A DNA stretch of 64,000 nucleotides, from positions 372,001 through 436,000 of the forward strand of contig MOYA01000001.1 in the NCBI GenBank assembly GCA_001899315.1. Direction: 5' to 3'. The translations under genes and the position numbers were made by a program. Below, in pieces: positions 1-10,290 of this stretch. Under the pieces are notes generated by a model. The model was given only the letters and a program-made list of their open reading frames with translations. It did not search any database and was not told the DNA's origin. The stretch is from Candidatus Obscuribacter phosphatis (GTDB taxonomy: Bacteria; Cyanobacteriota; Vampirovibrionia; Obscuribacterales; Obscuribacteraceae). The number at the start of each line of letters is the position of its first letter. The first letter of the stretch is position 1.

Positions 1-2
1 CT

Positions 3-914
3 AACGAGGCTCGCTTTGCCCGTGATTTCGATAGACTGACCGACCTTTATAAAAGGCTCAATCTTTCTCCTCTCGGCGCTGCCTCATTAGCCGGCACCAG
101 CAAGCCGATCGACCGAGAAATGGTGGCTTTTGAGCTTGGTTTTGATGGTTTGGTGGAAAACAGCATTGATGCTGTTTCAGATCGCGACTTTGTGGTTGAG
201 TTTGCCAGTTTCGCAGCTATCTGCGGCATTCATTACAGTCAGTTAGCCAGTGAGCTATTGCTCTGGTCTACTCAAGAGTTTGACTTTGTTCGTCTACCCA
301 GGGCTCTGACAATCAAGAGCCCCAATATGCCCCACAAGCGAAACCCCGAGCTGCTCGAACTTTTGCGCGCCCGTACCGCCTTATTCAGCGGCCGTCTCAG
401 CGAATTTATCTGTGAGCTTAAGGGGTTGCCTGTCAGCTATTCCGGTGATTTGAAAGAGTGTTTGCCTGGTCTGGTTGATGTGGTGGAGAATTTGCGCTTT
501 GTCACCGAAGTGGCCGCCACAGTTTTGCCGGCCTTTAAGTTTAATTTGGCTCGCATGCAGGCTCAGGCTCATTCTGATTTGACTAATGCCTCGATGGCTG
601 TCGATTATCTTATTGAAAGAGCTACGCCTCAAGAGAAGGCGCGCGAAGTCGTGGAAAACCTAGGCGACTATTGCAAGAAACGGCACCGCCAATTGACCGA
701 CCTCACTCTTTCGGAATGGCAGCAGTTTTCTCCTGCCTTCGAAGACGATATATACGGCTATTTGCAGTTGGAAGTTTCGGTGGAGTCGCTCACTTCCAGA
801 GGGGGCACCGCCACACCGCGGGTGATGGAAGGGCTTTCAAGAGCTGCTTCGCTCTTTAGTCAAGATAGTGAGCGTTTGCCGCCCTTAGTGAAAGAGTTGC
901 TCGCCGCAAAATAG
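3..914 (+). CDS. argH: argininosuccinate lyase, 5' partial
   Basis: Final enzyme of arginine synthesis, splitting argininosuccinate into arginine and fumarate in the cytoplasm. The open frame runs in from the window edge, so the N-terminus is missing; the ATG at 120 is internal. Visible family marks are the PLGAASLAGT stretch, IDREMVAFELGFDG, the ENSIDAVSDRDF segment, and the mobile superfamily loop SPNMPHKRNPE. The C-terminal part (LTLSEWQQFSPAFEDDIY, then SVESLTSRGGTA) is typical of ArgH. The usual GSSxMPxKxNP loop reads K-S-P-N-M here: the first, catalytic serine of the loop is kept and the second is proline. MPHKRNP alone recalls adenylosuccinate lyase, but the rest of the protein fits ArgH. 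No other arginine gene is in the window. Confidence 0.9.
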   Translation, partial: NEARFARDFDRLTDLYKRLNLSPLGAASLAGTSKPIDREMVAFELGFDGLVENSIDAVSDRDFVVEFASFAAICGIHYSQLASELLLWSTQEFDFVRLPRALTIKSPNMPHKRNPELLELLRARTALFSGRLSEFICELKGLPVSYSGDLKECLPGLVDVVENLRFVTEVAATVLPAFKFNLARMQAQAHSDLTNASMAVDYLIERATPQEKAREVVENLGDYCKKRHRQLTDLTLSEWQQFSPAFEDDIYGYLQLEVSVESLTSRGGTATPRVMEGLSRAASLFSQDSERLPPLVKELLAAK

Positions 915-1051
915 GCTGGTTTTCTTGTTTTGCCACTTTTCAACCTTCTTAAATTAGTCAAAGCTTTACCGGCATTTACTATTTACAAGGGTGTCGGATG
1001 TTAACTTTATAACAGTGTTCTTTTGGACTGTGTTTTCGCGGAGACTTTTTG

Positions 1052-2173
1052 ATGAAGGCAATGGTGCTGGCGGCCGGTGTCGGTTCGCGTCTTGACCCTC
1101 TTACCACCCAATTACCAAAGCCGCTTGTGCCGGTAGCCAACATTCCTGTAATGGAGCACATTCTCACTCTACTCAAGCATCACGGCATAAGAGATGTTGT
1201 GGCTAATTTGCATTATCTTCCTGAGAAATTGGTTGAGTATTTTGGTGACGGCTCGCGTTTTGATATGAATATCGAAATGCGCCAAGAAGAAAAGCTCTCA
1301 GGTGATGCCGGCGGCGTTAGATTTTGCCGAGATTTTCTCAGCGACGGAACCTTTGTGGTCTTGATGGGCGACTTGCTCACCGATGCCGATCTCGGCTATG
1401 TCATTGCCGAGCATAAGCGCAAAGGGGCGCTTGCCAGCATTGGTCTAAAGCGCGTGCACGATGTCACCCGCTTTGGTGTGGCTGTTCTGGACGAAGATGG
1501 TTTTATCACCGGCTTCCAAGAAAAGCCTAAGCGCGAGGAAGCTCTCTCTGATCTGGCATCCACCGGCATTTATGTCCTTGAGCCGGAAGTTTTCCAGTAT
1601 ATGCCGGCTACCGGTGAATTTGGCTTTGGTCGCCAGCTCTTCCCCATGCTTGTCAAAGAGGGCAAGAAAGTTTTGGGTGTAGAGATTGAAGCTTATTGGT
1701 CGGATGTAGGCACAATTGAGCAGTACTGGCTTTCAAATTTTGATGTGCTCAAGGGCCGTCTCAAATCTGAGTTGCAAGACTATAAGAAAATAGTTTATGG
1801 CTTTTTCAATGTCTATCTTGCACCATCGGCGGTGGTAGCACCCGGTGTAGAGATTATGGCCAACGTCATCATTGGACCAAACTGTCTTTTGGAAGACAAT
1901 GTTGTACTGAAGGGCAATGTAGTCTTGGGCGAAGGCACTATTGTCGGCGCCGGTGCTCAGTTGGAAGATGTCATTCTTTGGCCCGGTTCGCGGGTTGAGG
2001 CCGGTGCTCGCTTGAAGCGTTGCATCGTCACTGCCGCAGGCATCACCGAAGTACCCCATCATGAATTGAGCGGCGGTCAAAGACCTTTTTTCGCCCCAAT
2101 TAATGCCAGTTACCGAAGTAGTACTCTTGTGGGTTCGGGCCTAAGTTCTGGTGCCGCTTCTCTCAGAATGTAA
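1052..2173 (+). CDS. sugar-phosphate nucleotidyltransferase with left-handed beta-helix (GDP-mannose pyrophosphorylase-like)
   Basis: Predicted to join a nucleoside triphosphate to a sugar 1-phosphate, supplying an activated sugar for polysaccharide or lipid glycosylation. Residues 1 to about 235 form the NTP-transferase fold: the MKAMVLAAGVGSRLDPLT signature, the KPLVPVANIP loop, a metal-binding aspartate in VVLMGDLLTD, and the FQEKP motif. Residues about 255 to 320 carry hexapeptide repeats (APGVEIMANVIIGPN and following) of a left-handed beta-helix. I chose ATG 1052 because a GGAG box lies 8 bases upstream; a TTG one codon earlier is less likely. The sugar cannot be read from sequence: mannose-1-phosphate guanylyltransferase or glucose-1-phosphate thymidylyltransferase are both possible. 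It is followed by a strong hairpin terminator. Confidence 0.85.
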   Translation: MKAMVLAAGVGSRLDPLTTQLPKPLVPVANIPVMEHILTLLKHHGIRDVVANLHYLPEKLVEYFGDGSRFDMNIEMRQEEKLSGDAGGVRFCRDFLSDGTFVVLMGDLLTDADLGYVIAEHKRKGALASIGLKRVHDVTRFGVAVLDEDGFITGFQEKPKREEALSDLASTGIYVLEPEVFQYMPATGEFGFGRQLFPMLVKEGKKVLGVEIEAYWSDVGTIEQYWLSNFDVLKGRLKSELQDYKKIVYGFFNVYLAPSAVVAPGVEIMANVIIGPNCLLEDNVVLKGNVVLGEGTIVGAGAQLEDVILWPGSRVEAGARLKRCIVTAAGITEVPHHELSGGQRPFFAPINASYRSSTLVGSGLSSGAASLRM

Positions 2174-2202
2174 GAGAGCGGTAGTAGGTGTAAGACTAAA
2201 AA

Positions 2203-2233
2203 GAAAAGGAGGAAGATTCACTTCCTCCTTTTC
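2203..2233. terminator. bidirectional intrinsic terminator
   Basis: A perfect 13-bp stem (GAAAAGGAGGAAG paired with CTTCCTCCTTTTC) closes a 5-base loop. A-rich sequence precedes it and T-rich sequence follows on the + strand. It lies between the converging nucleotidyltransferase gene and the small minus-strand gene ending at 2267, so it probably stops transcription from both sides. Confidence 0.8.
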
Positions 2234-2266
2234 TCAAACAACACCAGCCTAGAGAGTTAGAGATCG

Positions 2267-2524
2267 CTACTTCGTTGCGACTGCAGCACTTCGGTCTTGC
2301 GGAGGCGGGTCGATATTTGTTGCTTCGCTATTCTCTTCAGATAGCTGAGCCGCCTTCCAGATTTCCATCCATAACCAATAGTGGAATGGATTGATACTGG
2401 CGGCGTCGACTCTCTCTGTCGGTTCCAGTAGTGCAAGCCAAGTATGTGGATTCGGAAATCTCTTCGCCAGGCTGTAACAGTCTGCCATCCAGAGAACTTG
2501 ATCCGTCGATTGTTTCGTGGCCAT
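2267..2524 (-). CDS. small hypothetical protein (85 aa)
   Basis: Not recognised. The protein begins MATKQSTDQVLWMADCYSLA and contains a Trp/Pro-rich middle (RFPNPHTWLALLEP, INPFHYWLWMEIWKAAQL) with a polar tail. No membrane segment or signal peptide. I chose ATG at 2524 because GGGGA lies about 10 bases upstream; an open extension further upstream reads less like protein. Its reading frame is supported by amphipathic, aromatic-rich composition, whereas an overlapping minus-strand frame over 2257-2538 reads like noise. It converges on the terminator at 2203-2233. The length and the two-helix look suggest a small partner or regulatory protein, but nothing in the sequence fixes a role. Confidence 0.55.
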   Translation of the reverse strand: MATKQSTDQVLWMADCYSLAKRFPNPHTWLALLEPTERVDAASINPFHYWLWMEIWKAAQLSEENSEATNIDPPPQDRSAAVATK

Positions 2525-2641
2525 TGTCCTATCCCCATCTGCTTGATTATTTAATACCCAAATCAAGCGCCGATAAAACAACATGCTTTTGCTTAAATGC
2601 TGAAGTTTTATTGCTGTATATCTATTTGTACACTTGGACAG

Positions 2642-3004
2642 TTAGCCCGGCGGCCAAAGCATTTGCCGACCACCCAATATATGGATGTGTAAATGCCCGA
2701 CAGATTGCCCGCCTTCATCGCCTGTGTTGACCACCAGTCTGAAGCCTTTCTCGTGCACATTCTCTTTTTTTGCAACCTGACTGGCCTTTTGAAAGAGATG
2801 ACCGAGAAGTTCTTTCTCTTCTACCAGCGTTATATTTTGTCTGTGTTTCCGTGGAATAACTAGGATGTGCGTTGGCGCCTGCGGGCTTATGTCTCTAATG
2901 GCGAAGAAATGCTCATCCTGGTCGACCAAGGCAGCATTAATGTCGCCTTTGCCGATTTTGCAAAAGAGACAGCCAGGATCAAAATCGTTTTCGTTTGTGT
3001 TCAT
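2642..3004 (-). CDS. HIT family (histidine triad) nucleotide-binding protein
   Basis: Likely a small homodimeric nucleotide hydrolase of the HINT branch, acting on AMP-linked phosphoramidates. The 120-residue length is normal. Residues 12-15 are C-L-F-C, half of the zinc site often seen in HINT proteins. The middle carries the PTHILVIPRKH motif, and the C-terminus has the triad HLHIHIL followed by GGRQMLWPPG, a classic HINT ending. The start is ATG at 3004; no clear Shine-Dalgarno site is visible and AT-rich sequence sits immediately upstream. It is transcribed divergently from the diguanylate cyclase at 3142, sharing a 137-bp promoter region. Confidence 0.93.
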   Translation of the reverse strand: MNTNENDFDPGCLFCKIGKGDINAALVDQDEHFFAIRDISPQAPTHILVIPRKHRQNITLVEEKELLGHLFQKASQVAKKENVHEKGFRLVVNTGDEGGQSVGHLHIHILGGRQMLWPPG

Positions 3005-3141
3005 TTATAGGTATAGGTCCGTAACTGGATAATTGTCATCAGAATAATGGTTAGTTAAAGGATACAAGTTTACTAAAGGCAAATATGTTTAACTAATTAG
3101 GCGTAAAGCTTTATCTGATTTGTTGGCTTGAGGGGGACTGC

Positions 3142-4815
3142 ATGACAGGCGAATCGAACATACTGCCAAGGCTTTTGCAACTTCAAAAGAGTCTTTTCTC
3201 TTCTTTGAAGTTGAAAGAAGTACTCGATAACGCAGTCACACTCTTTACTGAACTAGCTGCCGGGGCTAAGGTGGCGGTTTTCCTTTGCGACAATGAAAGC
3301 ACTACTTTTAAGCTCATGGCCGCCAAGGGCTATAGTGATTCTTCTCTCGACCAGCTAAAAGTAGTGCCCTTTGCCATTGATAGCTTGCTCAAGGTGGCTT
3401 ATCAAAAACGGGCACCGCAAGCTTGCGCCGACCCGGCTCAGGCACCTGACTTTTCTGCCATGATCATGCGCAAAGAAGCCTCCAGTGGTCAAATCGCCCT
3501 ACCCCTGGTAAGCAATAACCTGCTTGTCGGAGCTGTTTTGCTTGATGTGAGCAATCCGCAATTGCTTGGCTTCCTCGATTTCTTGAAAGAAGTTGCCGAT
3601 CTTGTCGCTACGGCTATCTCAAATTCGATTTTGTTTGGCCGTTCTGAATATGAAAGAGAGCGGTTGAACACGCTCTACAAGACTTCCTGCGCCCTGAGCA
3701 GCAAAGCCTTGGAAGTGGGACCGGTTTTGAAAATTGCCGCCGATACTGCCTTGGTGCTGGGTAATACCCCCACCTGTGCCATTCTTTTGCTTGACGAAAG
3801 TGGTGATAAGTTCCAGCTGGCCGCCTTTAAGGGGCTTGATGGACCGAGTTTGAGTGATTTTGATATGTCGGCCAACCGCTCGATTGCGGCAAGCTGTCTT
3901 AAGGCCGGACAGACTGAAATATATGGCGATGGTCAAAGAGAGCCCCACGGTATGCCCAGAGCCATGAGTGGGCGTCCTTTCGCATCGGTCTTGGCTATTC
4001 CGCTTAGAGCCGGAGAGCGCAACATCGGAGTTCTAGAGGTCTTCTCCACCGAGTCACGCGCTTTCCACCGTGAGCATCAAGACTTGTTAGAGTCGCTGGC
4101 TGAGCAGGTTTCCAGCGCACTCAATATTGCTCTTTCGCATACTCCCGGGGGCGGCGGCTCTATACTTGACGCCCACACCGGTCTTGTCAATCGTGTGCAT
4201 TTCGAGTCTTGTCTGGTCAAAGAGCTGGAACGCTCGCAAAGACACAGTCACAATCTTTCGGTCATGCTTGTCGATATCGACCATCTTTCGCAGATTAACG
4301 ACATGCTTGGTCAGATGAAAGGTGATGATGCCATCAAGCATGTGGCCACGACAATTAAGAGTGGTTTGCGCGATATCGATATTCCCTCGCGCTTTGGGGG
4401 CGAGGAATTTGCCGTCATATTGCCTGAAACCTCGCAGGAGAACGCCCTGGAAGTTGCCGATAGGCTGAGGCAGAAGCTAAGGCAGTCGCCGGCTCCGGGT
4501 ATCGGACTGATTACTGTTTCGGTTGGTATCGCTTCTTTCCCCGGTAATGCCGAGAGTTTTGAGAATTTGATGCGTGATGCCGAACATGCCCTCAACATTG
4601 CCAAGTACGAAGGCCGTGACCGGGTGAAGTCGGCCCTTACCGGTGCCTATAAAGACAAGGGCGGCTTAAACTGGGACGAACTGGCCAAACAAGCTCGTAT
4701 GTCGGTTATTTCTGAGCGGCAGTCCAGACTGCAGAGCCGCCTTACTGCCACACCCGAGTATGCCACCTGGCTAGCCAAGCCCGGCTCGCTCGTCGGCAAG
4801 AAAAAGGGTCTGTAA
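3142..4815 (+). CDS. GAF-GAF-GGDEF diguanylate cyclase
   Basis: Predicted to make cyclic di-GMP from two GTP, controlled by two N-terminal sensory GAF domains. The 557-residue protein has GAF 1 at about residues 20-165, GAF 2 at about 180-335 and a GGDEF domain at about 345-505. The catalytic signature is GGEEF at residues 419-423, an active form. An RxxD inhibitory site (RDID, residues 410-413) stands exactly five residues upstream, so product feedback is expected. DIDHLSQIND supplies the metal-binding aspartates. No membrane segment is present, so it is cytoplasmic. An AGGGGG box supports ATG 3142. The roughly 50 residues after the GGDEF domain are not recognised. Of the three GGDEF proteins in this window, only this one has an intact catalytic motif. 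Confidence 0.92.
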   Translation: MTGESNILPRLLQLQKSLFSSLKLKEVLDNAVTLFTELAAGAKVAVFLCDNESTTFKLMAAKGYSDSSLDQLKVVPFAIDSLLKVAYQKRAPQACADPAQAPDFSAMIMRKEASSGQIALPLVSNNLLVGAVLLDVSNPQLLGFLDFLKEVADLVATAISNSILFGRSEYERERLNTLYKTSCALSSKALEVGPVLKIAADTALVLGNTPTCAILLLDESGDKFQLAAFKGLDGPSLSDFDMSANRSIAASCLKAGQTEIYGDGQREPHGMPRAMSGRPFASVLAIPLRAGERNIGVLEVFSTESRAFHREHQDLLESLAEQVSSALNIALSHTPGGGGSILDAHTGLVNRVHFESCLVKELERSQRHSHNLSVMLVDIDHLSQINDMLGQMKGDDAIKHVATTIKSGLRDIDIPSRFGGEEFAVILPETSQENALEVADRLRQKLRQSPAPGIGLITVSVGIASFPGNAESFENLMRDAEHALNIAKYEGRDRVKSALTGAYKDKGGLNWDELAKQARMSVISERQSRLQSRLTATPEYATWLAKPGSLVGKKKGL

Positions 4816-4845
4816 GCCATTGATTACCTGAATTCTTAAAAAAAT

Positions 4846-4875
4846 AGCAAAAGCTAGAGCAGACCGGCTTTTGCT
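4846..4875 (+). terminator. hairpin after the diguanylate cyclase gene, possible terminator
   Basis: AGCAAAAGC (4846-4854) pairs with GCTTTTGCT (4867-4875) across a 12-base loop, about 30 bases after the stop codon. No long T tract follows, so termination may be weak. It separates the diguanylate cyclase gene from the groE promoter region. Confidence 0.45.
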
Positions 4876-4950
4876 CTATACACTGAACCATGTGCAAAGA
4901 AGTGCGGCGATAGACGCCCTCTTTGCTTTAAATAGTTTGTCTTACACATT

Positions 4951-4972
4951 TTTGCGAACAGAGATTCGTAAA
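4951..4972. promoter_or_regulatory. inverted repeat upstream of groES, candidate operator
   Basis: TTTGCGAA (4951-4958) and TTCGTAAA (4965-4972) form an imperfect inverted repeat (7 of 8 pairs) with a 6-base spacer, ending two bases before the groES ribosome-binding site. The usual CIRCE operator of HrcA was looked for and is absent. The same half-sites (TGCGAA/TTCGTA) recur at 35479-35495 in front of the RND pump operon. The core CGAAC-N4-ATTCG also loosely resembles a Gram-positive LexA box. The binding protein is unknown. Confidence 0.35.
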
Positions 4973-4988
4973 CTAGGAGGATAGAACC

Positions 4989-5300
4989 TTGGCTACTGCA
5001 TCTGCATCTAAGCTTCAACTCAAACCGCTGGCCGACCGGGTTGTTGTCAAGAAACTCGAAGCCGAAGAGAAAACAGCGGGTGGCATCGTCCTTCCCGACA
5101 CCGCCAAAGAGAAGCCGCAGCAGGGCGAAATCCTGGCTGTAGGCGCCGGCCGCCTGGATGAGAAAGGCAACCGTCAGCCCCTCGAAGTCAAAGTGGGTGA
5201 CAAAGTTCTTTTCGCCAAATACTCCGGAACCGAAGTAAAAATCGACGGTCACGAATATCTCATTCTTGCTGAAAGAGACATTCTTGCTGTTATCGGCTAA
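4989..5300 (+). CDS. groES: co-chaperonin GroES
   Basis: Forms the heptameric lid that caps GroEL during ATP-driven protein folding in the cytoplasm. The 103-residue protein has the expected [13 protein letters not shown] start, the mobile-loop segment [22 protein letters not shown], the [21 protein letters not shown] strands and a C-terminal ERDILAVIG. The start is TTG at 4989: AGGAGG sits 8 bases upstream and no ATG or GTG fits. It is 49 bases ahead of groEL in the usual order, so both are one operon. The only visible candidate regulatory element is the inverted repeat at 4951-4972. Confidence 0.97.
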   Translation: MATASASKLQLKPLADRVVVKKLEAEEKTAGGIVLPDTAKEKPQQGEILAVGAGRLDEKGNRQPLEVKVGDKVLFAKYSGTEVKIDGHEYLILAERDILAVIG

Positions 5301-5307
5301 TTCTTAA

Positions 5308-6978
<1,671 letters not shown>

Positions 6979-7003
6979 ATCTAAGCATTTAGAGTCAGAT
7001 TAA

Positions 7004-7124
7004 AGAAAAGGGCGGAGTTTACTCCGCCCTTTTCTCTGTTATGTATAGAGAGGGGGCGGATGAATATCCGCCCTTTTCTCCGTTATCTATCTAGAGAGGG
7101 CGGAGTTTGCTCCGCCCTCTCTAG
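7004..7124. terminator. three tandem terminator-like hairpins after groEL
   Basis: Three perfect or near-perfect hairpins stand in a row with a shared GGGCGGA core. Hairpin 1 spans 7004-7035 (AGAAAAGGGCGGAGT and its complement). Hairpin 2 spans 7054-7073 (GGGCGGAT with ATCCGCCC). Hairpin 3 spans 7091-7124 with a 15-bp stem (CTAGAGAGGGCGGAG) and a TTTG loop. The first two run into CTTTTCT tracts. They probably back each other up in stopping strong groE transcription, and the symmetric stems would also block antisense reads. The shared core suggests they arose by local duplication. Confidence 0.75.
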
Positions 7125-7357
7125 ATTTCATACGATCTAGTTACCGTATCGACAGGACTCTATCTCAAGCAAACAACCGCTGTCACATTTTGATAGTGCG
7201 GATCGCCGCTTATGCCGTAGTGGATTTTTCGCTCGTTCGTCTCTGTCAATACTTCTATGTTAGCTCGGCTTTCCGATTTGCCTATTAGGACTAGCCTGTA
7301 ATTTTTTAAGAGCTTTCCTGTATTCTGTAATTTAATAGGGCAATAGCGGTAGGTCAT

Positions 7358-8179
7358 TTGGCTAAGAAAATAGCTTTACTAGCAATGGCATTTTGCATGG
7401 GCTGCCAGTCTGCCTATGCTGATGACCTCTTTAGTGTGGGCGGCGGCTCGCTTTTTAAGAAGCCGCTCTTTTCGGGCGACAGTCTCTTCAACAATAACGA
7501 AAGCCAAAAGAGCGGCAGTTCTGCCGCCGATACCGCCCGTCGTACCGAAGCAGAATTGCATGAATATGAGCAAAAAAAGGCAAGAGAAGATGCTATCCGC
7601 GAGCAAAAGATTGCTCGCAAAGAAATGCTCATGACCATCGACAATGAAATGTTCCGTCAGATGAAAGCTGTTGCTGATTGGCTCAACAACTTTGTCGTGA
7701 TGAATCATCGCTTCCCTGAGCAGTCTATCGGGGGCGAAGACCCATACAACCTTACGTTCGGTCAGAGTGATGAACTCAATATCGCCCTGCGTCAGATGAA
7801 CATACTGATTCCCAACAATCCTTACATGAATGCTGGAATTTATATGGTGCCCGGTGCAGATGTTGATCCTAATTTGCAGATATCAAATGAGAATCCGATG
7901 ACCGTTTTTCCTGATGATTCCAAATACAATCGCAATCGGGTGAAAGTAATTTACGACCGTTCGCTCAACCCGCAAGCTGTGGCCGATCTGGCTATCCATC
8001 CGCCTTATGACTGGCAGGGTTCGCCCGGTACGGTTGGTGTGGTTACCGATGGACTTTACTATTTCGTCGTTTGGGGCGCCGGCATTGACGGAAAACCAAT
8101 TAAAGATCCGATATCGGGAAACGTGCGCTTAGTGCTCGGCAGCTACCAAACTTGGGACCAGCCACCTCTGCAACCATAA
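7358..8179 (+). CDS. secreted hypothetical protein (273 aa)
   Basis: Not recognised. A signal peptide is clear: MAKKIALLAMAFCMGC followed by a cleavage site after AYA at about residue 22. The mature protein begins with a Gly/Ser/Phe-rich stretch, then a strongly charged coiled-coil segment (about residues 65-90, RRTEAELHEYEQKKARED), then a globular part with LNNFVVMNHRFPE, DPYNLTFGQSDELN and a final GSYQTWDQPPL. The start is TTG 7358, chosen because it gives the basic N-terminus of a signal peptide; the ribosome-binding site is weak. A CxGC pair in the signal might suggest a lipoprotein, but the lipobox is poor. It stands alone between groEL and pckG. Function unknown; export to periplasm or surface is the only safe inference. 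Confidence 0.75.
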   Translation: MAKKIALLAMAFCMGCQSAYADDLFSVGGGSLFKKPLFSGDSLFNNNESQKSGSSAADTARRTEAELHEYEQKKAREDAIREQKIARKEMLMTIDNEMFRQMKAVADWLNNFVVMNHRFPEQSIGGEDPYNLTFGQSDELNIALRQMNILIPNNPYMNAGIYMVPGADVDPNLQISNENPMTVFPDDSKYNRNRVKVIYDRSLNPQAVADLAIHPPYDWQGSPGTVGVVTDGLYYFVVWGAGIDGKPIKDPISGNVRLVLGSYQTWDQPPLQP

Positions 8180-8311
8180 GATTAATAACTGCTTATGGTT
8201 AACATTCAATATAACTTATATAAGTGCTAGTTCCTATAAGCCCTTAGAGGGATGGCCGCGCGCTTCAAATTCGGTAACCTATTGTCATTCTAGTATGGAG
8301 GCGCCCAGTAA

Positions 8312-10195
8312 ATGGGAAAGGAGCTTCGAGTGGAGATGGTCAGTGCCAAGCCTGGAAGTCAGATGATGAGTCAAAGTCAAGTTCGTGAAATCGGATATGA
8401 AGTAAAGAATGCAGCCGTGAAGGCATTTGTAGCTGAAGTGGCTCAAATGTGCGAACCAGATCGGATTGTTTATTGCGATGGTTCAGAAGCCGAACGCGAA
8501 CGCCTCCTGGCTGAAATGGTAGCTGAAGGCAAGCTAATCAAACTTAATCCGGAACTACGCCCCGGAAGTTATCTCGCCCGCTCGGACGAGTCTGATGTCG
8601 CCAGGGTCGAGGACCGCACCTTTATTTGTTCTGAAAAAGAAGAAGATGCTGGTCCGACCAATAACTGGATGGCCCCGGCCGATGCTAGAGCCAAGCTCAC
8701 TGCTCATTTTAAAGGCTGCATGCGTGGTCGCACCATGTATGTTATGCCTTTTTCGATGGGACCAATTGGTTCGCCCCTAGCTCAAGTGGGTGTGCAGGTA
8801 ACCGACTCGGCTTATGTCGTAGTCAGCATGGGTGTCATGACCCGCATGGGTAAAGCAGTTCTCGATAGACTAGGCGACAGCAATCATTTTGTCCGCTGTC
8901 TGCATTCAGTCGGGGCGCCGCTTGCTCCCGGCGAGGCTGATTCCACCTGGCCTTCCAACAAAGACACCAAGTACATCGTACATTTCCCTGAGACCAGAGA
9001 AATTTGGTCCTATGGTTCCGGCTACGGCGGTAACGCACTACTCGGTAAGAAATGCTTCGCCTTGCGCATCGCTTCTTCCATGGGTCTAAAAGACGGCTGG
9101 CTGGCAGAACATATGCTCATCCTCGGCATTGAATCGCCCAAAGGCGAGAAGAGCTACGTGGCTGCCGCCTTCCCCAGCGCCTGCGGCAAGACCAATCTAG
9201 CCATGCTGATTCCGCCTGCTTCTATGCCCGGTTGGAAAGTCACCACGGTTGGTGACGACATCGCCTGGATCAAGCCCGGTGCCGACGGCAGACTCTATGC
9301 CATCAATCCTGAAGCTGGATTCTTTGGTGTTGCTCCCGGTACTTCTTTGAAGACCAATCCCAATGCCATAAAGACCATCGAGAAAAATTGTGTCTTCACC
9401 AATGTGGCTCTTACTGCCGATGGTGATGTCTGGTGGGAAGGTCTCACTGATGAGCCGCCGGCCAACTTGATTGATTGGCAAGGACAGCCTTGGACCCCTG
9501 GTTGCGGACGCAAGGCGGCGCATCCTAATGCTCGCTTCACCGCACCGGTAAGTCAATGTCCCGCCCTCGATGAGAACTTCGACAAGCCTGAAGGCGTGCC
9601 GATTGATGCCTTCATATTTGGTGGCAGACGCTGCACCACAATGCCGCTTGTCTTTGAAGCAGCAACCTGGGCCGACGGCGTCTATATGGCTGCCACAATG
9701 GGTTCTGAAACCACCGCTGCCGCCATCGGCAAGGTCGGCGAAGTACGTCGTGATCCTTTTGCCATGTTGCCTTTCATGGGCTATCACATGGGTACTTACT
9801 TCCAGCACTGGCTCGACATGGGCGAGAAAGTGCCGGTTGCATCCCGCCCGCGCATTTACGGGGTCAACTGGTTCTTGCAGGGTGAGAAAGGCGAGTTCCT
9901 CTGGCCAGGCTTTGGCGAAAACATGCGGGTTCTCAAATGGATCTTCAACCGCGTTCGCGGTCAAGTTTCTGCCCAAGAAACTGAAATCGGCTTGATGCCT
10001 GCTTTTGAAGATATGGACTTCAATGGTCTAGATGAGATCACGCCCCAAGCCTTTGAGAAAATAACCAAGCTCGATAAAGAACTCTGGGCTCAGGAACTGG
10101 AATTGCACCAGGAATTGTTTGAAAAGTTGGCAGCTAGACTGCCTTCTGAATTCAACAAAAAGAGAGAGACTCTTCTGGCTAAGTTCAAGAACTAA
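8312..10195 (+). CDS. pckG: phosphoenolpyruvate carboxykinase (GTP)
   Basis: Interconverts oxaloacetate plus GTP with phosphoenolpyruvate, CO2 and GDP, linking the citric acid cycle to gluconeogenesis. The 627-residue length matches the GTP-dependent class rather than the shorter ATP class. Visible marks are the kinase-1 P-loop [13 protein letters not shown] (about residue 290), the kinase-2 segment VGDDIAWI, and the [22 protein letters not shown] stretch, here cited only in part. [15 protein letters not shown] and [16 protein letters not shown] are also typical. ATG 8312 has GGAGG 10 bases upstream. The gene is monocistronic, ending at a strong bidirectional terminator. Presence of this enzyme in a heterotroph suggests growth on acids or amino acids, in line with the acyl-CoA genes nearby. 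Confidence 0.96.
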   Translation: MGKELRVEMVSAKPGSQMMSQSQVREIGYEVKNAAVKAFVAEVAQMCEPDRIVYCDGSEAERERLLAEMVAEGKLIKLNPELRPGSYLARSDESDVARVEDRTFICSEKEEDAGPTNNWMAPADARAKLTAHFKGCMRGRTMYVMPFSMGPIGSPLAQVGVQVTDSAYVVVSMGVMTRMGKAVLDRLGDSNHFVRCLHSVGAPLAPGEADSTWPSNKDTKYIVHFPETREIWSYGSGYGGNALLGKKCFALRIASSMGLKDGWLAEHMLILGIESPKGEKSYVAAAFPSACGKTNLAMLIPPASMPGWKVTTVGDDIAWIKPGADGRLYAINPEAGFFGVAPGTSLKTNPNAIKTIEKNCVFTNVALTADGDVWWEGLTDEPPANLIDWQGQPWTPGCGRKAAHPNARFTAPVSQCPALDENFDKPEGVPIDAFIFGGRRCTTMPLVFEAATWADGVYMAATMGSETTAAAIGKVGEVRRDPFAMLPFMGYHMGTYFQHWLDMGEKVPVASRPRIYGVNWFLQGEKGEFLWPGFGENMRVLKWIFNRVRGQVSAQETEIGLMPAFEDMDFNGLDEITPQAFEKITKLDKELWAQELELHQELFEKLAARLPSEFNKKRETLLAKFKN

Positions 10196-10216
10196 GTTCT
10201 GTTTTTCACTACTTAA

Positions 10217-10253
10217 AAAGAGAAAGCCCGCTCACCGAGCGGGTTTTCTCTTT
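10217..10253. terminator. bidirectional intrinsic terminator after pckG
   Basis: AAAGAGAAAGCCCGCTC pairs with GAGCGGGTTTTCTCTTT around a 3-base loop, with A-rich and T-rich flanks. It lies between converging pckG and the minus-strand gene ending at 10291 and can act on both. Confidence 0.85.
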
Positions 10254-10290
10254 GTGAACTATCTATGTTCTTTCGGTGTTCTTTTGCTAC

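Noticed and set aside
4816-4988. CIRCE (HrcA) operator ahead of groES
   Set aside because: The TTAGCACTC-N9-GAGTGCTAA pattern is not present; only the other inverted repeat at 4951-4972 is.
7160-7357. Minus-strand 65-codon frame between groEL and the secreted protein
   Set aside because: Composition is fairly protein-like, but it has no ribosome-binding site and covers the likely promoter of the 7358 gene. Kept as doubtful rather than annotated.
9197-9976. Minus-strand frame of 259 codons opposite pckG
   Set aside because: Shadow of a conserved gene with clear PEP carboxykinase motifs; the antisense reading has no recognisable features.
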